In this document: positions 61,954 through 64,000 of the stretch, one piece after another
Numbering within the stretch: position 1 is the first letter of the stretch
How the letters are laid out: each line of letters opens with the position of its first letter
Assembly: GCA_910587295.1 (NCBI GenBank)
Contig: CAJULP010000049.1
Coordinates: 14,219 to 78,218 of the forward strand
Direction of reading: 5' to 3'
Length of the DNA stretch: 64,000 nt
Origin: an uncultured Lachnospiraceae bacterium
GTDB lineage: Bacteria; Bacillota; Clostridia; Lachnospirales; Lachnospiraceae
Position numbers and translations under genes: made by a program
Notes under the pieces: model-generated
Databases searched by the model: none
What the model was told of the DNA's origin: nothing
The model's input: only the letters and a program-made list of their open reading frames with translations

Positions 61954-62757
61954 TCATCCTCCCTGCACCACAATCTTCCGCTCTGCCCGGCTCCAGATTA
62001 ATACACCGGCTAAAACTAACATGACAAGCCAAAAAACCTGTTTTAACATCATAGACGGAACCTCCCCCATTGCCAGATCCCCGCAATAAATCCTGAACGG
62101 AATATTCTGCATATAGGCAAAGGGCAGCAGCTCTGCTATCTTTAAGAAACTTTCCGGGAAAAAGGGAAGCGGAATAATATTTCCCGATAAAAAGTCAACC
62201 GCACCGGTCAACACCATCCTCCACCCCTGCGGGGTTATCGTAAAAAGACAAAGCATATACACCAGCATACAAAATGCCACCGTTATCCCCATACCAAGTA
62301 TTGCCGTAAAAATGAACAATATGAATACTTCCCAGCTAACGGGCAGCCCAATCTTATAAGGATAAGGCATTAAAAACGCACACACCAAAACCGGTATACA
62401 TCTTAACACTGCTTCTGATATCCTTCCTCCCACAGTTCTTGAAAACCACATGGAATATACCGGAACCGGACGGCATAATTCATAGGAAATATCCCCATTT
62501 TGAATCATTCCAAAAATATCATTATCCGCATGCCATGTGTTAAACAACACCAAAAATGCTTCCTTCAGCCAAATATAAGAGACGATTGAAGAATATTCCA
62601 TCGGCATCCTGCCGCCGGAAGCTTCCGAAATTGTTTGATACGCCAGACATTCCATCAAACCCCATACCAGCTGCGTTGTCAGTGCAGTGACCGTGGCCAT
62701 GCGGTACTGGATCCCTGCGGCAAAACGCAGCCTGAAAAATAAATAATATTTCCTCAT
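61954..62757 (-). CDS. ABC-2 type membrane permease, first of a pair
   Basis: 267 residues from ATG 62757 (GGAGGG 4-5 nt upstream). Basic N-terminus MRKYYLFFRLRFAAGIQYRM, six helices, and the family loop FGMIQNGDISYELCRPVPVYSMWFS cut short here by the charged residues typical of these permeases. It pairs with the 61155 gene. Upstream lies an intrinsic terminator whose RNA reads, in frame with this gene, as IEDLIVVLSFLWEGG. That resembles the tail of an ABC ATPase, so the missing ATPase may once have lain here (inference). Confidence 0.88.
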   Translation of the reverse strand: MRKYYLFFRLRFAAGIQYRMATVTALTTQLVWGLMECLAYQTISEASGGRMPMEYSSIVSYIWLKEAFLVLFNTWHADNDIFGMIQNGDISYELCRPVPVYSMWFSRTVGGRISEAVLRCIPVLVCAFLMPYPYKIGLPVSWEVFILFIFTAILGMGITVAFCMLVYMLCLFTITPQGWRMVLTGAVDFLSGNIIPLPFFPESFLKIAELLPFAYMQNIPFRIYCGDLAMGEVPSMMLKQVFWLVMLVLAGVLIWSRAERKIVVQGG

Positions 62758-62770
62758 ACCACCCTCCCAT

Positions 62771-62817
62771 AAAAAAGACAGTACAACGATCAAATCTTCA
62801 ATCGCAATACTGTCTTT
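62771..62817 (-). terminator. Intrinsic terminator in the leader of the ABC-2 pair
   Basis: Stem AAAGACAGTA (62808-62817 read on the minus strand) pairs perfectly with TACTGTCTTT (62774-62783), with an inner CGAT/ATCG pairing. Six T follow (62771-62776). It ends only about 14 nt before the permease ATG, between that gene and a promoter at 62872-62900. It could attenuate the permease operon or be the terminator of a lost upstream gene. Confidence 0.8.
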
Positions 62818-62871
62818 CTATACTAACTTATCTTACTGTATAAAATACTTTTCCTATGTAGTTGGAGCTAT

Positions 62872-62900
62872 ATTTTACCAAGCATATAGCAGTAAGTCAA
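62872..62900 (-). promoter_or_regulatory. Promoter upstream of the ABC-2 pair
   Basis: On the minus strand TTGACT (62895-62900), a 17-nt spacer and TAAAAT (62872-62877). It starts 12 bp after the stop of the decayed nuclease-like gene. Confidence 0.7.
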
Positions 62901-62911
62901 CTCTTAAAATC

Positions 62912-63752
62912 CTACTTTGCTAAAGCTCCACAAATCTGCGCCGCATCGTAACTCCCCACTCGTTTTTGCGCTTCTATGATTCTTTCCACTTCTGAAAGAT
63001 CCTCCTCTAACTCATCCGCAATCGTCATAGCAGGCTTATTCTTCATCAGCTTTTTACATACCATTTGTATCAGCCTCTCCTGCATCCCTTCTAATTTTTC
63101 TTCCAGCCGGTAATCCTCAAATGCCTTACACATCTCAAACCGCGTTTCTCCGTTTTTCACCACTTTACATTCCTCCGGTATCTTTACTTTTGCCACCACT
63201 TCCAACACTTCCCTTGTCCTGCTGTCAATATTATTATAGGCTTCCCTATTTTCTTCTATGATCCGTTTCATCTGTTCCTTATCCCGGCCATAACGCACCA
63301 TCCCACGAACGTTCCATACCACAATACACAACCAGCGTAATAACTGGCATAAACTTCTCGTCTTTCCCCATACCTGAAAAAAATTCATCTGACCCTGTCT
63401 TTAAGTCCTTCTTATTTTCGTGGGATTCCTTCTTCTGTTTCCACTGTTTGTGGTAACCAAGGCTCTCTGAGAGCATATTCCTAAGTACCATATGGTAATC
63501 CACATGGGCCTGGTGTTCCACAATTAAAATATGGACCAAGCTCCCCTTCCACATCCGTACCTTGTCAACAATAGCTTTAACATTCTTCCGTTCTCCTGAT
63601 TCTTTCCCAAGATAGACTAACCGTGCATCCACTGGCTCCAGGTCACAAGCCTTCACTACCTGCTCTCCCCTAAACAATGCCCCGTTCATCTGATCTGCAA
63701 ACCTGCCATTGTCATCCAGGTAATCCTAATAATACTCATCTGATTTTCCCAT
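62912..63752 (-). pseudogene. Decayed Rpn/YhgA-like nuclease or transposase gene
   Basis: Three lesions in one gene. From ATG 63752 (GGGAGGA upstream) the frame reads MGKSDEYY and then a TAG. After it the same frame continues DYLDDNGRFADQMNGALFRG to about 63330 (VITLVVYCGMERSWDGA), then shifts. The 3' part (RYGRDKEQMKRIIEENREAY, then a helical C-terminus with KKLMKNKPAMTIADELEEDL) is in another frame to the stop at 62912. About 50-60 residues seem to be missing at the shift. Family assignment to the Rpn/transposase_31 PD-(D/E)XK group common in Lachnospiraceae is from memory of such sequences. Confidence 0.75.
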
Positions 63753-63882
63753 CCTTCTGTCCTCCCTTAATTTTTCATATAAGGGATTCCTTCCGATTAA
63801 TCGATGTGCCACAGACGTGATACCAGAACTCCAGATTCCCAGATATGTTTGCAATTATAATTAATTGAGCCAACAAACCAGC

Positions 63883-64000
63883 CATCATGATAACTAAAAT
63901 CTTAAGGAGCCATTTTGCGAACGCGCCGATTTCGAAGACAGCGGTATCGAGCGTGGCAATCGTCAGCACAGCTGACGTGTAGATTTTAGTTATCATGATG
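63883..64000. repeat. Perfect 20-bp inverted repeat flanking 78 bp
   Basis: Left arm CATCATGATAACTAAAATCT at 63883-63902; right arm is its exact reverse complement at 63981-64000. Inside is a second small palindrome CGTCAGC (63961-63967) and GCTGACG (63971-63977). The right arm reaches the final base of the window, so it may be longer. A 73-codon frame crosses the region (63775-63996, minus), but its composition follows from the repeat and it is probably not a gene. Confidence 0.9.

Noticed and set aside
63775..63996. 73-codon frame at the right end as a membrane protein
   Set aside because: Much of it is dictated by the inverted repeat arms, it has no ribosome binding site inside the window, and both ends of the peptide mirror the repeat.
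63883..64000. Phase-variable promoter between the 20-bp inverted repeats
   Set aside because: No -35/-10 pair was found inside the 78-bp segment on either strand, so an invertible promoter is not supported; the repeat itself is kept.
1..64000. Plus-strand coding regions
   Set aside because: Long plus-strand open frames all lie opposite well-recognised minus-strand genes and lack ribosome binding sites or family motifs.
1..64000. CRISPR array, tRNA, rRNA or prophage
   Set aside because: No regularly spaced repeat series, no cloverleaf-like conserved segments and no phage structural genes were seen on reading both strands by eye; small RNAs could still be missed.

Overview
The window looks like chromosome of an anaerobic, low-to-moderate GC Firmicute of the Lachnospiraceae type (Clostridium cluster XIVa). 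The support is protein-level: a class III (oxygen-sensitive) ribonucleotide reductase, clostridial Opp and Nup/BMP transporters with lysine-rich lipoprotein signal peptides, AAGGAGG-type ribosome binding sites, TTGACA/TATAAT promoters, and a YesMN-controlled sugar ABC cluster. Essentially every convincing gene lies on the minus strand, so transcription runs from high to low coordinates. I saw no rRNA, tRNA, CRISPR array, prophage or intact insertion sequence.

Layout by coordinate. 1-642: 5' part of pyrE. 721-8335: oligopeptide transporter Opp1 (oppABCDF plus a small membrane protein), with an unusual ~190-residue insert in OppC and a large OppA. 8519-10811: a hairpin repeat, a membrane protein and an M3 oligopeptidase. 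11019-17021: a second oligopeptide transporter (oppBCDF, then oppA with its own promoter), preceded by a leader that contains an intrinsic terminator. 17047-20038: a decaying stretch with a second copy of the hairpin repeat, a deleted gene remnant, a gene with a likely C-terminal frameshift and a secreted PPC-type protein whose natural start is followed by an in-frame stop. 20057-21920: a BlaR1-like membrane protease and BlaI-like repressor. Near-identical palindromic operators lie at the blaI promoter and at the promoter of the secreted protein, suggesting one signal-responsive module. 22070-22922: a stand-alone flagellin-like gene with a sigma-A-type promoter.

22961-28890: pyrF, a class III ribonucleotide reductase with a fused glutaredoxin-like domain and an NrdR box, a TPR lipoprotein and an rRNA methyltransferase. 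28925-35849: a GH3 glycosidase with swapped domain order, KDG kinase, KDPG aldolase, an IlvD/Edd-family dehydratase and a GntR regulator. Together these fit a semi-phosphorylative Entner-Doudoroff route for a hexonate. 35836-44685: a chloramphenicol-acetyltransferase-like gene and a nucleoside salvage operon (BMP lipoprotein, ATPase, two permeases, uridine phosphorylase, deoC, cdd, deoB). 44788-48020: a hybrid histidine kinase. 48070-56743: a YesMN two-component system, a sugar ABC transporter and a GH127 beta-L-arabinofuranosidase.

56857-62900: an Lhr-type helicase and two ABC-2 permeases with no ATPase beside them. 62912-64000: a decayed nuclease/transposase-like gene and a perfect 20-bp inverted repeat that ends at the last base of the window. 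The most interesting candidates are the BlaI/BlaR1 plus secreted-protein module, the Opp2 leader, the paired hairpin repeats at 8.5 and 17.1 kb, the ATPase-less ABC-2 pair with a leader terminator, and the terminal inverted repeat. None of these has been tested by database search here.
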